This document shows, piece by piece, positions 12,976 through 24,541 of a stretch of 64,000 bases of DNA. Position numbers and translations under genes: made by a program. Under the pieces are notes generated by a model that did not search any database, had not been told where the DNA came from, and was given only the letters and a program-made list of their open reading frames with translations. Numbering within the stretch: the first letter of the stretch is position 1; each line of letters begins with the position of its first letter. The DNA is from Tyto alba. Taxonomy: Eukaryota; Chordata; Aves; Strigiformes; Tytonidae. The stretch is from assembly GCF_018691265.1 (NCBI RefSeq), contig NW_024881313.1, forward strand, positions 32,915,518 through 32,979,517. The letters run 5' to 3'.

Positions 12976-14560
12976 GGAGCCTTGGTTGAAAACAAAAGTG
13001 CCACCCAAGGCTCAGTAAGCTGTGGAGATGTCATCTCTTGCACTCTTACTATCTACTCAGGAAAGCTTTGAAAGTCCGACGCTGTGCGCTGAGCTGTCAC
13101 TGCTGGGTGATGAGCTCTTCATAACACAGAGAAAGCAGGATTCATGATCGTAATTGAGTTCTTCAAAAAAAATCCCGTCGTATCCTGGGTATGAAATGCC
13201 TAATCAAATCATGTTTACTGCTCAGCACTAGACTGCTAATTTGCTTTGATTTAGAATTTAAAAGGATAATTGTGGATGTGTGCATTTGCGTAGGTTGCTG
13301 TGAAAAGTCTTTCCTCCCCATTTAATAAGCAGCCCATTAATATGGACTGTGTTAATTTCACTTTCCTTTTTCAATACAATTGATTTTAGTCCCTCTATTA
13401 GAGGAAGCGATTGAGATGGGGAATGCCGTGTGCTCACACGAGGCGCAGTGTGGGAGATGGGGAGCAGAGGAGCAGCCTCTTCTCATGGCATCCGTGGGAT
13501 TCCCCTTGCCCTAGAAAAACCCTCCCAGGAAAAACAGGGACAGATACTCACACTTTACAGCTCTACTCTTAATATTCTTTGCGGCAGTTTAACAAAACCA
13601 CTTAAACATATTTACCTCTGTTTTAGCATTAATAAAAGTAGAATGAGCTGAAAGTTGCAGGTAAACATGGTATCAGCATAACACATAAAATAATTCCTGT
13701 TTACCAGAAGCACTTTTCTTTGAGCTTAGTTCCTACTTTCAGATGGTACCAGGGATGAATCCCTGCTCCTATCTGCTCGTGCCCTGATACTCTTTGTTGG
13801 AGGCACTTTGAAGCCTCTCAAACAATCAAAAGCTGCCCAGACTGGGCTGCAGCTGCATGCCTGGAGAACAGCTCATCTGCCTTGTTTTACTGTTTATTTT
13901 ACTTGAGGATGACTCCATTGATCACGGTGCCTCGACCTGCATCCAACTGAGGCTGCCTCCCAGATGCTGGTTTCTGAGTCCAATTAATCAGATTAGCTCT
14001 TAAAGGTGAGAGAGTCAAGATAATATGAGATCATGTGTCTCGGTATCCATGTTTGCAAGAAAACAATAACTATAGACATGGAAGTGCAATAAAGTTGGTC
14101 CATGTGTCCTTTGCAGGGGCAGAGCTGATGCCACCGGGCAGGGCTCACCTTCCCCTGCACTGCCCTTTCGCCACAGCCTGATGCAAGCCCAGAGGTGAGA
14201 CAAAGTCAGCTGCAGCAGCCAGGGATGACCCCAAGTCACCAAGCAGCAAAGCTTGTTCACCATCAGTATGGTCAGGAGCTGAGAGACTCCTCTGCAACAA
14301 ATCCAATCCCTGAGTTACGGCAATATTTTCCCCTTGAAATTCTGTTTCTCATGTTCCCCAGCACAGCAATATTTCCTAAGCTGTTTTCCTCTGTGATTAC
14401 GTTTTGCACAGGAGATACAGCACGTGGAGCCATTTTCCCACGCGACAAGAGGATGTTTTGCACACATTCCTTTAGAGACCTATTGCCGCACCTCTGGGGA
14501 TCTGGAATACTATATCAAATAATACACCTTAATTAAAATAAATAGTGCTCCTAATTATGT
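12976..14560. other. Intergenic segment between two CR1 copies
   Basis: No gene recognised. The part from about 13150 to 13420 is AT-rich with several TAAT cores (CTAATTTGC, CCCATTAATATGG, GTTAATTTC) and resembles conserved non-coding DNA, but this cannot be shown without alignment. Confidence 0.5.
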
Positions 14561-14561
14561 C

Positions 14562-15540
14562 TTGTCACACAGGCCACCTGATCAGGAAGACCGAGCAGAT
14601 GAGGCCCTCTATAGACAGATAGGAGCAGCCTCATGTTCACAAGCCCTGGTCCTCACGGGGGACTTCAGCCACCCCAATATCTGCTGGAGGGACAACACAG
14701 CAGGGCACAAGCAATCCAGGAGGTTCCTGGAATGCGTTGATGATCCCTTCCTTCTCCAAGTGACAGAGGAGCCAACAAGCAAAGGTGCTGTGTTGGACCT
14801 TGTTCTCAACAACAAGGAGGGGCTGGTGGGGAATGTGAAGCTCAAGGGCAGCCTTAGCTGCAGTGACCGTGAAATGGTGAAGTTCAAGATCCTTAGGGCA
14901 GCGAGGACAGTGCACAGCAAGCTCGCTAGCCTGGACTTCAGGAGAGAGGGGCCCAAGAAAGGTGGTTAATATTCAAGGATCACCTGCTCCATGCTCAGGA
15001 GCAATGCAACCCAACAAAGAAGAAATCAGGCAAGAACTCCAAGAGGCTTGCATGGATGAAAGAGGAGATCCTGGACAAACTGAAATATAAAAAGGAAGCC
15101 TACAGCAGGTGGAAGCAAGGATAGGTAGTCTGAGAGGGATACAGAGAAACTGTCCGACAGGCTTGAGAGGTGGGCCCAAGAAAATCTCATGAAGTTCTGC
15201 AAGGCCAAGTGCAAGGTCCTGCACATGGGTTGAGGCAATCCAAAACACAAATGGAGGCTGAGCGATGAGTGGATTGAGAGCAGCCTTGCAGAGAAGGATC
15301 TGAGGGTAGTAGTGGATGGAAAAATGATTATGAGCCAGCAATGTGCGCTCACAGCCCAGAAAGCCAACTGTACCCTGGGCTGCATCAAGAGCAGTGTGGC
15401 CAGCAGGTTGAGATTCTCCCCCTCTGTTCTGCTCTTGTGAGACCCCACCTGGTATATTGCATCCAATTCTAGAGTCCCCAGCACAAAAATGAGCATCTTT
15501 GAAATGACAATGAGGAAATCTTTCCGGCAGGGTGGGAATG
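14562..15540 (+). mobile_element. CR1 LINE fragment: endonuclease C-terminal part joined to RT C-terminal part
   Basis: The + strand frame 14562-14969 carries the end of the CR1 endonuclease domain: LTGDFSHPNICWRDNTAGHK, VLDLVLNNKEGLVGNV and CSDREMVKF. After a stop, diverged sequence to about 15125 keeps AWMKEEILDKLKYKKEAYSR-like coding in another frame. From about 15180, the sequence encodes the much later NLMKFCKAKCKVLHMG region and the [13 protein letters not shown] motif, so the catalytic core of the reverse transcriptase is missing. Similarity ends near 15540 without the usual 3' UTR and tail. It is dead. Confidence 0.9.
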
Positions 15541-17049
15541 GCTGGTACTCTGTTTTCAGAAAGTTGTTGATTCATCCTGTTTATGTGCATCTTTCCAGGG
15601 TATCACTTCACATCTGGAGTCTCTAAGTGAGCCCCCACCCCGTACCTCTGAGGCACAGCAACATCTGGGTCACTGCAATTTTTGTTTTTATTTGGGTTTC
15701 AGAGTCAGTTTGGTTCCCCAAAATTTCTGGCTATCTAAATCCAGGGCCATCTGGCTTCTTTCTATGCAAGTAATTGAAAAAGCTCATTGTGCTCATTCAA
15801 CCTAAAAAGGAAAGTGAAAAATATTATCTGCTAAGAGTCTCATCCCTTATTAATTCTCTTGTTTCTAGAGAGGGAGGACTCTTTAGTTTCCAGAATCACC
15901 CCAAATTATTTTTTATTAACTTTACTTGTTTAGTACTCAAGGTATGTACTCTACTACCCACAGCGCAGCAGCCCTGTATGCAGTACAGATGTGATTGCTC
16001 TCTCAGATGAACCGGGAAGTCTGTCATCTCCAACAGGCTGTTGCAAAGTGAGAGTTATGCAAAAGACTGCGCCTGGTGTGCACGGTGGCTGCTGGAGGCA
16101 ATTCACCACAAGAGGAATGGATATGCTCCAAAATTGGCACTAATGAGGCAAAAGGAGCTGGATTAAGCAGTGTCTTCAAAATGTAACTGAATACTGCTTC
16201 TCGGGAAGAAAGGTAACAGTAAAAGAAACAATAAAGTCAACTTTTTTTAATTTCATCAGTCATTAAGCTCTGTGGTCACGTCCATGAAAATGCCACTGGA
16301 GGAGATAGCTGGATTTCTGCTTAGCAGCCCCTGCATTTAGAGCTTAAATCACAAATACCAGGAAAAAGTCTCCTCTTTTATCTGCCCCCCACCTTGACTG
16401 AGATGGGGGTTTTATCTTTTGATTTTATGATAGGAAATAGGAAAGAACCACAGATATAGGAAGTGCTGGAATTTGTTTGGACCTCGGGTCTCACAAAGAC
16501 AATTCTGTGCAGAAAAATCACAGCACATAGGGCTGATACCTGGATCCAGAGCTCCGGAACTCTCACCAGGGGTGACCTAATCTCAAAGTTACTATGGGCC
16601 GGGGCTGGAAGATGCCTGCTGAACAGCCTCCTCTGCAAAGGCACCAGGGGACACTGCAGCAAGGAGCCTTCACTGCGTAACACCGTATTATGCAGAAAGG
16701 AAGAGTTAGAAACACAGAATGTTTTTCACTGCTGGGAAGCTTTAGACTGGGATATATTACAGTGGGAACTTGCCGTAGTCTGTGTCCTTTCTTCTTGCTC
16801 CTAGTCTGTGTCCAAAATACTTGTCCCTTCTAGTCTCACTGCAGGGGGAGCGCACGGAGCTCGGGGCACCTGAACTGCCGCGCGTGGAGGGTCCCACAGA
16901 TAACGACTGGGTTTAGGAAAAGGAAAAAAAAAAACAACCAAACAAAAAACAGTGGCAAGATCCCCTCCAGCTGTTTGCTGACCGCTGGCCTGCTGCCTGT
17001 CCTGGGGAACAAAACAAAACAAAAACAAAAACAAAAACAAAAACACATA
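15541..17049. other. Intergenic, no gene recognised
   Basis: No coding exon or repeat family recognised. The right end (17009-17048) is a CAAAA/CAAAAA simple repeat directly before the CpG island. Confidence 0.5.
17009..17048. repeat. (CAAAAA)n simple repeat
   Basis: AAAACAAAAC followed by four copies of AAAAAC-type units, ending at the left border of the GC-rich island. Confidence 0.9.
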
Positions 17050-17410
17050 AACAACGTTCGACCGGGCTGGAAACAGCGGGAAAAGGCGGGAGCCCCGCGG
17101 GGCCGAGCGGCCGCTCCGAGCGGCCTCTGCTGCCACCTGCCGCCCGCAGCGCCCGGATCCGGATCCGGCTCCCGGGCCCAGCTCCGGCTCCCGGGCCCCC
17201 GGCTCCGGCTCCCGGCCCCCCGGTCCCCCGATGCCGACTCCCGGCTCCCGGCTCCGGCTCCCGGCTCCCGGCTCCCGGCTGCCGGCTCCCGGCTCCGGGC
17301 CTCACCGCTCAGACACGGCCCAGGCTCTGGGCCCGGCCCAGACCCCGCTCAGACCCCGCCCGGCTCAGAGCCCACGCCACTCGGGACACGGCCCGGCTCC
17401 TCCTCGCTGT
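17050..17410. promoter_or_regulatory. Isolated CpG island with CCCGGCT tandem motifs
   Basis: About 360 bases of very GC-rich sequence with many CpG dinucleotides (CCGCGGGGCCGAGCGGCCGC, CGGATCCGGATCCGGCTC), in otherwise AT-rich DNA with few CpG. From 17160 to 17300 it contains repeated CCGGCTCC/CCCGGCTC units, so the - strand has many GGG runs at short spacing and could form G-quadruplexes. A frame of 206 codons across it is low-complexity Pro/Gly/Ser/Arg and is not evidence for a protein. Unmethylated islands usually mark promoters, so this may be the start of an unrecognised transcript. No TATA box or start codon context can be assigned. Confidence 0.6.
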
Positions 17411-17434
17411 TTTTCCTCACGAAAATGAGGAAAA
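17411..17434. other. Perfect inverted repeat at CpG island edge
   Basis: Arms TTTTCCTCA (17411-17419) and TGAGGAAAA (17426-17434) flank a six-base loop CGAAAA. They could form a short hairpin or be a paired binding site for GGAA-type factors. Confidence 0.7.
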
Positions 17435-17695
17435 TCACTACTTCCTCCCCCGCGCCCTCACCCCCACCCCCCACCCCCTCCAATATGCTGCCACAGCTTC
17501 CAGGAGTTTATTTCCAGAAAATCCCCTTCCACGGGAGAGCTGAGGGGTGGCACTGCCGCCTCAGTGCAGGAGGCACCGGCTGGGCCCTTCATTAGAAAGG
17601 GTGCCTTGTCCTGGCTTTGCTCGCCCCGAAGGAACTTGGACAGTGTGAGGCATTTCTCCATCCCAAAACACAAACCCCCAGGCCACTGATAAGAC

Positions 17696-17699
17696 AAAA

Positions 17700-17763
<64 letters not shown>
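17696..17763. repeat. (A)22 followed by (TA)23 microsatellite
   Basis: Twenty-two A (17696-17717) run straight into 23 TA units (17718-17763). The length is expected to be polymorphic and may be mis-assembled. The A-run could be the tail of an old retrocopy, but no gene-derived sequence is seen next to it. Confidence 0.95.
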
Positions 17764-17768
<5 letters not shown>

Positions 17769-20700
17769 TGCTGATGCCTCCACCAGCTAGTGCCATGTCC
17801 AGTTACAATTTTGCCGGGGGCAGCATTCAGAGAAGTAGCTGTGTTTTGGAAGAGGGTCCCCGCTGAACTGCTGAGCCCTCAGCTGAGAAGGCTGAACTGC
17901 CTTCTGAGAGCTGCTGGCACAGCCGCTGCCTTCGGCGATGCGAGCGTGGAGCGGGAGCCAGGGAACCCGATCCTGTCCCCATCCCTTCTGCATAACCCCT
18001 GCTCAAACCTCAGCTGAGACATCTTTTCCACCTGTGTCTCTTTGCACGTTTTCCCAGCGGTTGCACAGGGCTCCTGATGCTTTCCACAGAGGGCTGGTGT
18101 GAGACTTGCTTCATTAATGTGCGTGCATTTCCTTGAGGAAAGTGCTATATATTATAATTGCAAAGTGCAGACAGAGATGGCAGGCTGAATCACTTCTGCT
18201 GTCCTCATGTAGTTCCGCTCCAGTGGCACCGCAGCATCCTGAGGTTAGAAAACTTTCAAAACACTGACACCAACCTCCATGCCAGGATGCTGGGCTCTGC
18301 ATGAGCTGTGTTGGTGAATTTGAACCTTTTACGCTACGCCTGAGCTTTACCCAGCTCTGCTGACCATGAGATCTGTGCAAGGCTTGGGACATGGGCAGAG
18401 GGAGTTTATGAACCAAACCTACAATGTCCGTCCTATACCAACGTGTAAGAGTGTCCATGACTTTGGTCCTTGTCTTACTTCTCCCTTCGTATTTAAAACT
18501 ACAGTGATGTTACTTAGCCAGATAAAAGCTAATCTTGTCACTCCATAATAAAGAAATACTTTCTAGAACAGCAGAACAAACACCACCTGCTTTCCAGGGG
18601 CTTTCTTGGGCGTAACTTCACAGATCTGCAGTGAGGACATTTATGCCTATCATTCAATGCAAGCATCTGTTTTCCCATAACTCATAGCTCAGTATCTTTG
18701 GGACCGTTATCTCCTCTAACACTGAGCAGCGGGTCAGAGAGCCATCAGGGCTGGGGAAGGGAGAAGGACAGACAAGAAAAATCAACACGTGCACCTGTAA
18801 AGAACAATTCCATAAGAATTGCCTTTCTAAAAATGTCAGTAACCCCACATCCTGGTTTCCCTCTCTTTCTTGCATGATTTCTTTCATTACTTCTTTTATT
18901 TTTAGTGGAATAGAAAAAAATTCTGATTGTGTGGCTGAAGCAGTCTTTAACCTGTTTGTTGGGCTGTTAGTGTGGTGAGGGATGTTATAGAACAGCCAGT
19001 GAGTTGTAAATATCCTAGTTTTACCGTGGGCTTAAAGACTTTCTTTCTGATCTGATTATATGTTTGTTTGTTTGTTTGTTTGTTTCAGGTATTTTAAACA
19101 AAATCAAAGAAAATTTGAAAATTAAGTGCTAAACTTAATAGGGAGGTGTATCCCCAAAGTGGGAGGGGAAGGAAGCAGAAGGCAGCGACTGGCTCACTGG
19201 AGCACGCTCATGGAAGGTGGAGAATTTGCTGCTGAAATCCTTGTCTGAACTCAAGCAAGGTTTGCCTGCATTGAGGAGCACACGCTCCTCAAGCTCTGTC
19301 ATTTTATGACGACATTCCTGGCTACGTGACTAGTAAGACCTTAACTCCTGCTTTGCTTTTGCCAGCTCTCGTGAGCATCCTCCCCCACCTACCCAGAGCA
19401 TCTGAGGGTGTTGCAGCAGAAGTGAAATCTGGATCTTGGCTGCCTGCGTCCTTTGGCCCCGGCAGCAAGGTGAAGGCTGCAGGATGGCTGGCCTGGAGCC
19501 CTCTCTGTGTCACACCCCTCGTGTTTCACAGCTCGGGTCTTGCAGGGGTCCTTGTGTTCCCGGAGGTGACACTTTGCAGCAGACTTCCACTAGATGGAGC
19601 GGCGTCTGAATGCTCAGCAAAGCCGGGGAAAAGCAGCTTGGATGTGGTTTTGAAGCAACTGCAAGGAAAACAGCTATTGAACATAAAAGGTTTTCCTTTT
19701 GCAAAGACTTCTTTAGAAAAGGAAAGTTTCTCAGCTGAGATTTGTGAGGAAGAGCTCTGTTTCCTTGTGGGGAAATGCAGCTTTTCTCCTACAGCCTGGA
19801 ATGAAGTGGCCTCCTGGTAGCCCCTGTTGTGGGAGGAGTAGCCAGCAGCACTGGTGGCCCTGTGTCACAGGATGTTGACATCCATGTACTATGACCCTAA
19901 GCCCGATCACTCTCCTCAGAGACAGCAACGTGTGGGTCCCCCTCTCTCTCTCCCCACCCTGGTGCACGGCTCCTGCGACCATCCTCACAGTCAACACTCT
20001 GGACAAGCTCACAGTGCCTCCTTGGGTCTGGCTTGGCTTTCAGCATCTAGATGTTCATGAGAGCCTCTTGTTGACCAGCTGAAAGCTCTCACTTCAGCTT
20101 GAGGGTCTAAGTTCACCCAAGTTGCAGCAAGAACCGATTTCACCCAGTTGCACCCGCCTCCTGCAGAGGCAGCCTGGGGAAGCCTGAGCCACGTGGCAAG
20201 CAGGGGCTGGGCATGACAGCCTGGACCTCAGGTGTCCAAATGCTGCTTCTCCTTGAGTCCATACTGGGCTGGAGATGGTGACGCCACCCACATCTCCCTC
20301 CAGCGTGACGCCTGGCCATAGGCAAGTCATTTACCTGGATGAGGGAGATCAGCCGTGCTCCCAGGGCCGGTGCTCGGGGCTCTGCTTGCCTGGATCAAGC
20401 ACAACTTCCCTTCCCGGCTTCACTTCCACCCAACAAACACACACGTGCATTTGCCAGAGCACAATGGCCTCACGCGGCTCTGACCTGCGTGGTCCCACGC
20501 TGCGGGTCAGGGGTGCCAGGCTGGGTCCCCCCTGGGGTCCATCTCGCTCATTGTCCCTCCTGGAGTGGCCAATGCCAGCGGCTCTGGAGGAAGATGTCAG
20601 CAAAACTGCCGTGTGCTGGGGGCAATCTGGGAGAGCCTGCCCCCCCCGTGTCTCCCAACCCTGCTGTTAGCCGCATATCGGCCTGTGCGCTGAAGTCCTG

Positions 20701-23700
20701 ACACGCCCACGCGTAGAGGCGTCCTGCGGTGCCTGCATATGTTTCAAGAGCTGCAGTGCTGGGTGCTCGTGCATCTCAGAAGCGGTCTGTTGCAGAGATG
20801 CAGACACGAGGCTGCAGAATCCCAGAGCCGGTGCCCCACCATCAGGAGAACACGTGCTGGCCTGGGGTGAGGCTGTGGGTGGTGACGCTTTCATTTGACA
20901 GCAACTCTTCTTTTCTTAGAGATGCACCGTGAGAAGAGATAAGGAGGGAGTGACAAATGGATGACCAAAAATGAAAAGGAAACGTGTTGAGATGAATTAG
21001 AGAGGCATGTCCAGCTGCAGACCAGCAGTGAGCCTGAGCTGACTTTACTGCAAGGTTTCACTGGGCAATGCTCCCTCTGTCACTTTGAGGCACTGCAATT
21101 CTGAATAACTCTGTGTTTTGTAAGGCTAAAGGCTGTACATGTCCAGCATTGCAGACAGTTCTCCCCTCTTTTTAAACGGCAATGGTCAAAAGATAAATCC
21201 ATCTGCACAGCAAAGAGGGTGAAAGATGCAGGTAGCCTTAGCTCACGTACTGAATAAGGAATAACAAGAGCCTGAGCAGCCTCAGGCAACATATTTCAGA
21301 GCTGACAAGCTGGAAGACTTGGCTTCCTTCAAACATACCTGGTCTCCCCAGTGAGTAATGATAATAGGATCCAAGCAGGGAATCAGACATCAAGACAGGC
21401 TGAAGGTTACGGCACACTATTCAGATGAGCCAGGGCCCTGGAGAGGCGTCCGCTTGCTAAAGCTGCACAACTTTTGTCAAGTACCTTTTGAAAACTTTAA
21501 CCGACCTTGAAGGGTCGGGATTGAAGAAACATTGGTCCGTAGGAAGTGGAGACCATTTCTCTTGCTTTGCAATGCTTCAGCTAATCATTGGAGCAGAGCT
21601 TTGAGTCATGGGCCTTTCAGTTTCATGCCTTTGAGTTCTTGTTCCAAAGACCTTTTATGGTTTTTATGGATGGGAACTGTTTCAACCACTGGGAAAATGT
21701 AGTAAGTTCAGGATTATTATTCAGCAGTGATTGGGTAACACAGAAGCTATCATTTTGACATTAGAGAATGTCATTTTAGGCAGCGCATACAGACAGACAT
21801 AAGAACATGACTGGGAAACTGGGATCACCCTTCCTGTTGTTCATTGTGGGGGCTGTTCTCTTGTCTGTTCTGGGCTCTGATGTGATGATTCCTCCCTGCA
21901 AAATATCTACACTTTTGGGGGGAGGTGTGTAGTGGGATCAGGATTTCCAGCGTGCCTGACTTTTTTCATTGGGTTGCAGACCCAGATGGACTTTTCTGAA
22001 TGTTTTTCCTTGAATCCTAATGCAGAGGGACAAAAATGTATGACGGAGAGCTTTTCAGTCAAGTTTTCTGATTGTTTACAATTTAGAATAGAAAGAAATG
22101 CCAAAAAATTTACAACAAATTTACATACTTTAAAGCTTCAAGTATTGATTAAGAATTCCATCATTTAGTAAGGGAATGTGTATATTATCTGACTAATATT
22201 CAGAAAAAAATATTTAATCCCATCTGTCTCTTAAATCTAGAATGAGGTTCACTTTTAAGTGAAATGTTTGCTGTGATTCAGCACTTCTCTACGGCTGAAC
22301 TTCAGCATTGTGACAGCATCATGCTCCCAAAGGCTCCTTAAAACTGAACTGAGGCAAACCAGGAGGGATAGTTTTCCATAACAGCAGCCTTCAGCTCCTG
22401 CGTGGGTATTTTTCTACCATTAACTTCTAATCCTTTTCTTTAAAGCAGTAATTGCCATTAGGGAGGTTGCTCTCTGGAGGTCTTCTGAAGACCCTTCTGC
22501 CCCTCTGAATGGTGTCAAGCTGTGGTTGGTGCTATTTGGTTGTGCCCATGTATATGCTGAGTGACAGACTGTGAAATACCATAGAAAGGTGAAAACACAG
22601 ATGTGGCTCCAATCAGCACAGGTTTTTTTAACCTTACCATAGTGACATGGGAGAGCAGACCTGCACTAGCAGGATGTAAAATGGGATGAGCAACAGGACA
22701 GTTTGCCCATCTAATTCTTGGGCTTCCCAACATGTTTGGCTGCTGTCCACTCCTGTTCCTGGCTCAAACTACTAGGAGGTCTTTTGTGGGCTCTGCAGGT
22801 GATGCCAACCTCTGCCTTTGTGTTTCTAGGAAAAAAAAAAAAAGAAAAAACAACCCACACTTACAATTGTTTAAAAAGTGAAGTACTTTATTTTCTTGTT
22901 GGGAGTGCATCACACTTTAAGGGTAAGAAAGAAAGACACCCTGGGTTTGTGTGGGGGCGTGTGTGACCTATTGTCCTAGAGCTATTAGCATATAGCCGTG
23001 GAGAGCTGTATCCCAATAGAGCTTAACTGTCTTCAGCAAAATTGCTAAAATAGTGGATGTCCAGCCACAAAATAGTCCTGCTTGGTTACCTTTGAACCAG
23101 AAGAAATTTGATTTGACTTCTGTGCTCCAGGTTTCATGAGCGGGGTTGTCAGATCAAAAGAACATTTTCCTCGGTTCACAATCAGTGCGCACCTGATCTG
23201 CAGCTACTACAAACCCATAAATATGACCCCCACACACCCACCATATCATGTGAAGAGAGCAGCCTTGTGTCTGAGGGCTATACATGAGGGGGCTTGTTCC
23301 TGCAGCAGTGTGCCGGGGCCGTGATCCCCACACAGAGATCGCTCAGAGCTGAGCCTCAGCCTCATGTGCCGCTGACCCTGTGCCTTGGCTGTCCTCTGAT
23401 TCTGGCTGCACTTCATGGTGGGTATAGTGCAAAATAAAGCTTGTCTTGCTCTACCCCTGTGGCATTTTTCTTGCTGCTGATGGGAAGAGTTTTGGCTAAT
23501 GCGAGTGCAGTGAAGTGCCGGTTGCAGCTCAGTTAATTGCTAAGTAAGCAATTTCATTAGCTAGTAGTCAGTCTGCAGGATAATTTCATTAGTTTGACGT
23601 GCATCATTACCTCTCTTTCATTTATATGGGAATTATACATTTCACTTGGATGTATATTTTTTTCTTCCATTTCTATTTATGATTTCTCCTCCCTGCTTCA

Positions 23701-23767
23701 TTTCACTGCCATCCTTCCCCCACCTGTTAATGATATCTTGAAGTGAGCTCTGAATTGTCCTAAATCA
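17764..23767. other. Intergenic, no gene recognised
   Basis: About 6 kb without a recognisable exon or repeat family, apart from a (TTTG)n tract at 19061-19085. The segment 20250-20700 is relatively GC-rich and gives overlapping frames of 120-131 codons in two phases with no domain. The segment 23520-23640 is AT-rich with ordered TAATTGC/CATTAG motifs and may be conserved non-coding DNA. Confidence 0.5.
19061..19085. repeat. (TTTG)n simple repeat
   Basis: Six uninterrupted GTTT units at 19062-19085, immediately followed by CAGGT. Confidence 0.9.
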
Positions 23768-23850
23768 TAGAATAGAATAGAATAGAATAGAATAGAATAG
23801 AATAGAATAGAATAGAATAGAATAGAATAGAATAGAATAGAATAGAATAG
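23768..23850. repeat. (TAGAA)n microsatellite, about 17 copies
   Basis: Uninterrupted five-base units derived from the 3' tail of the adjoining CR1 copy. After one extra G the pattern resumes for two units to 23860. Confidence 0.95.
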
Positions 23851-24000
23851 GAATAGAATGTTTAGTTGGAAGGGACCTGCAACAATCATATAGTCCAACT
23901 GCCTGATGACTTCAGGGCTGACCAAAAGTTAAAACATGTTATTAAAGGCACTGTCCAAATGCTTCTTAAACACTGACAGGCTTGGGGCATTGACCACCTC
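23768..24000 (-). mobile_element. CR1 LINE 3' end with expanded pentanucleotide tail
   Basis: On the + strand, (TAGAA)n from 23768 leads into TTTAGTTGGAAGGGACCTGC, TAGTCCAACTGCCTGATGAC and ACTGACAGGCTTGGGGCATT, the inverted 3' region of a common avian CR1 subfamily. On the - strand this is the last ~140 bases of the element followed by its tail. Normally the tail has two to four units, but here there are about 17. Similarity stops near 24000, so the copy is heavily 5'-truncated and carries no coding part. Confidence 0.9.
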
Positions 24001-24470
24001 ATATTCTTCCCTTTTCTACCTCTTTTTGAAGAGTCTGGCTTTTGGATGTACATGTACACAGCCGTGTATGTAACCATGCCAGTTCCTTGCCCTGCATAAA
24101 GTCTGGGCCAAAGGATATCCCCAGCCCTTGCCTGTCTGCTCTCCCGACAGCTTGGGATGTATCTGTGGTTGTGTGGTTTGAGGCATAGACAGACTGTTGG
24201 GATGTTCCTCTGGGGAGGCCAAGTGTGTGGCATCCCAGCCTCGTTAAAACTTGTCTTCTCCATATGCCTCATACTTTGCACTTTTCAGGGGAGGGTGTGG
24301 ATATGTCTGTGCTCCCTGACAGATGCTAAAGAGGTCCTGTCCTCCTCACCCTCCTCTTCTTCCCATTGTTGCTGAGTGAAACTTCCCTGGACAGGGGATG
24401 CTGGTGGTTTCCATGTGGCTGCTCTCTCTGTATGATGACATTTCTCACTGACCATGTTCACGGACCATAT

Positions 24471-24541
24471 TCATCCATCGATCCATCCATCCATCCATCC
24501 ATCCATCCATCCATCCATCCATCCATCCATCCATCCATCCC
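24471..24541. repeat. (ATCC)n microsatellite
   Basis: TCATCCATCGATCC is followed by uninterrupted ATCC units to about 24541, roughly 17 units in total. Confidence 0.95.

Noticed and set aside
14973..15590. 205-codon and 156-codon - strand frames
   Set aside because: They are antisense shadows of the + strand CR1 fragment.
16975..17595. 206-codon + strand frame across the CpG island
   Set aside because: It is Pro/Gly/Ser/Arg-rich low-complexity sequence, as any GC-rich tandem repeat would give, and overlaps other open frames on both strands.
20275..20701. Two overlapping + strand frames of 131 and 120 codons in a GC-rich stretch
   Set aside because: Both phases are open at once, which is a sign of few AT-rich stop codons rather than of coding. 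No splice or start context is convincing.
24471..24541. Direct repeats as a possible CRISPR-like array (also 23768-23850)
   Set aside because: These are uninterrupted microsatellites without spacers, in a vertebrate genome.
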